64,000 nt of DNA from the NCBI GenBank assembly GCA_036583965.1, contig JAZBQD010000030.1:57847551-57911550 (forward strand), read 5' to 3'. The notes below the pieces were generated by a model. It did not search any database and was not told the origin of the DNA. It saw only the letters and a program-made list of their open reading frames with translations. The first letter of the stretch is position 1. The number at the start of each line of letters is the position of its first letter. The DNA is from Prunella strophiata (Eukaryota; Chordata; Aves; Passeriformes; Prunellidae). The position numbers and the translations under genes are program-made. Positions 61,990 through 64,000 of this stretch are shown piece by piece.

Positions 61990-62587
61990 GTAAAAAACCC
62001 ATGCAGGGAGGAATTAAAACAACAATCAAATACACACCTTGGGAGAGTTAATTATAAATCTCTTTTTGGACTATATTTGCAAGCACACACTTTTTGCAGT
62101 GTGTGAATTTCAGGGGTAAAAGAGGACACTGAAGCTAAATTTGTGCTTGGAAGTGCAACTACTGAAACAGATTGTTCTCTATTTTGTAAGGAAAAAAATG
62201 AGTCTTGGCAGTTCCTCAGTTCTTCACAATATGAAGCTAAAGGTCAATATTAGTTATAGTCAGGCAGCTAATACTGCTAAGTGCCAGTAAGTGGCCATAA
62301 TGCACTTCAGTACACATAAAATAACCTCATGCATTCCATACAGGTATAATCAGCAGGTCCATTAAGTGGCATATTAAATATAAGCCATAAAACAAACAGA
62401 AGAACATCAACTCTTTAATGATATCAAACAACAATCAAATCTTTAGGTCAAAATCATTGTCCATGTAATAAGACAAAGCGTCCTTTTTAATCAAAGTTCT
62501 TTTCCTTGTTATCCATGTTCCAGGGCAGAGTCCTTCACTCTTGCAGGCTTCTCCTTCTGCAAGAGATGCAATTTGTTCTCCAATCAT

Positions 62588-62589
<2 letters not shown>

Positions 62590-62619
<30 letters not shown>
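62590..62619 (+). repeat. Poly-T tract, 30 bp
   Basis: Thirty T followed by CAG, which mimics a plus-strand splice acceptor. On the minus strand it interrupts a 98-codon frame with a lysine run. Confidence 0.95.
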
Positions 62620-62692
62620 CAGAATTGTTTCCAAGAATTTCTCCTGGAATGAGACTATTTTCTTTCGAAGAAAGACCAAGAGCTTGGCTGAC

Positions 62693-62768
62693 CTGAACAC
62701 TTCTCCTATCTTTCAGAATGCATCTCAGCATCTCAGGTTCAATATCAAGAAAATGTTCAATCTTAGAT
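62693..62768 (-). CDS. Possible coding exon, 25 codons
   Basis: On the minus strand, CCCATTATCAG precedes 76 open bases ending GTGTTCAG/GTCAGC. The product includes SKIEHFLDIEPEMLRC and LKDRRSVQ, with a convincing helical, charged pattern. The start is phase 2 and the end phase 0. The acceptor has a poor pyrimidine tract. The frame reads on past the donor and across the poly-A (lysine) stretch to a stop at 62,435; that continuation also looks partly protein-like (CPGTWITRKRTL, SYYMDNDFDLKI). So the true structure is unclear: an exon, a retrocopy or chance. Confidence 0.3.
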
Positions 62769-62829
62769 CTGATAATGGGTTGGAATTATTTTTTTTTCAA
62801 CTGTGTCTGGGTTTGTTTTTTCTTTAGCA

Positions 62830-64000
62830 GTAAGTTTCAGGCTAGCCTCAAGATTGGGAAGTGTAGGCTGTTATGCTCTCCTGCTTTTATAACGAGAGAT
62901 CATTTGTCCAGACTTTTACTTACCCAAGAACACTGTCTGCATTGTTAGTTTTTCCTTACTCTTGCTAATAATTGTTATTTCAGTTACCTCACATCTGCCA
63001 TTGAGTTACAGTGTAAGTTTTAAAACCATAAAACAAAACAAAAAAAGTGCACCTAAAGGAATACACCTTTTATTTCTCAGGCCCATTACATTCAGCACAG
63101 TGTTATCCTTATCCTTCCCCCATTTTGCAGGTTTCATTATTTAATGTCACATTCAAGGCAGAGAACAAATACTGTTCTCTAAGTTGTTTACCTGCCTCAC
63201 TGCAGGCATCCAGTCAAATCACATCCAGTCAGATATGTAACTTACATCTACATGATAGCTCCTCATTTCAGTCCCAGAATAGTGATATTTGCTACTTAAC
63301 ACTTAGGTCAATAACAATTTTTAAGTGTTTTTAATATTTTTAGGGGGATTGTATGTGGTGCCAAATATATAGGCAAGGCCAGAAGGACTGAATATCATCT
63401 CTGTTTATTTATTTTAGAATTTTTCTGGTCTTTTTATTCTGTTTACCAACTACAGTCACTGCATAAAATTCAAAGAACAATTGCATATCATGCATCCCAT
63501 TTTCATCCATAGGTTATCAGGAGATATCTAAGGAAGAATAAAATTAAAGCAATACATGAATTATACTTCCTTGTAAAGCTCTCACAACCTCCCACTCTCT
63601 ATTAACAGTTAAGGGAGTTCAGAAGCTGGACATTATCTCTACATGCATGAGTTTGTTTGCGCTTGTGTGCCTCTTAGAAAATATTCTAATCACCTTCTTT
63701 TACCGCATTTCAATTTGCCTTTTCAAATTTTATTGAGGTATCTAGGGCTTGCTGTACATTGTAATCTCCTCAGAAGAGAAAATATATACAGCTGTTGGAC
63801 CTACAGTGGTCTGAGCATGTCAGGGAGCCACAGGCATGTTTCAATAGCAATCCCACTGGCTCCTGTGCCTGTGTGCACAAGCAAGTTCAGAAGGCAACAT
63901 TTTTCTGTTGCTGACAACTTTAGGGTCACAGTTAGCCTTGTTTTCTTAGTCCTGTGATATGAAGCCTTAAAAGAACTCTTTATGTTAATGGCAAGCAGAA
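62830..64000. other. AT-rich stretch, nothing recognised
   Basis: No gene, repeat family or regulatory element could be supported. Frames of 60-104 codons are random-like. Confidence 0.5.

Larger units (their letters stand above)
60020..62430. other. Non-coding stretch with small microsatellites
   Basis: No gene or mobile element was recognised. Two short tandem repeats are listed separately. Confidence 0.5.

Noticed and set aside
62573..62827. Plus-strand exon after the T30-CAG acceptor mimic
   Set aside because: The pyrimidine tract is a plain homopolymer. The plus-strand frame is Phe/Asn-rich, and the minus-strand reading of the same bases is more protein-like.

Overview
This window looks like bird genomic DNA. 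It is AT-rich and CpG-poor. It carries four CR1 LINE fragments whose 3' ends finish in the avian-type TTCTATGA/CCTATGA motif, plus several fragments of avian ERVL-type LTRs. It has no operons, Shine-Dalgarno sites or long bacterial-style reading frames. The only open frames above about 160 residues lie in one C/T-only simple repeat and are artefacts. All repeat-family names come from recall of consensus patterns, because no search could be run.

Positions 1 to about 43,000 look intergenic or deeply intronic. They hold old transposable-element fragments: CR1 at about 3.8-4.4, 17.6-19.0 and 36.3-37.3 kb; LTR pieces at about 4.7, 8.3, 12.6 and 24.0 kb; and weaker LTR-like blocks at 5.4-6.1, 17.2-17.6 and 18.0-18.4 kb. 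Poly-T tracts and short microsatellites lie between them. An LTR in minus orientation at 38.76-40.77 kb has been filled by about 1.53 kb of pure pyrimidine hexamer-type repeat (CTTCTC/CTCCTT). This is the most striking structure in the window.

From about 43.4 to 49.9 kb, and possibly up to 62.8 kb, the minus strand carries what looks like the 3' end of a protein-coding gene. The main evidence is a 270-bp exon bounded by AG and GT with 90 open codons (45,040-45,309), an exon of at least 135 bp (49,701-49,835/49,864), and a terminal exon with a stop codon and AATAAA signal (CDS 43,593-43,685). All three join in phase 0. Two more coding-like minus-strand segments lie at 59.8 and 62.7 kb. I do not recognise the protein. 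Several very short intervening exons can be drawn in compatible phase, but similar short candidates occur by chance elsewhere in the window, so they are marked as weak.

The 3' part also has a CR1 fragment (54.3-54.9 kb), an LTR-like block (53.4-54.1 kb), a CCTT microsatellite, and a cluster of non-repetitive, CpG-bearing sequence at 47.9-48.6 kb that could be conserved non-coding DNA. No tRNA, rRNA, CRISPR array or clear promoter was found, although RNA genes were only looked for by eye.
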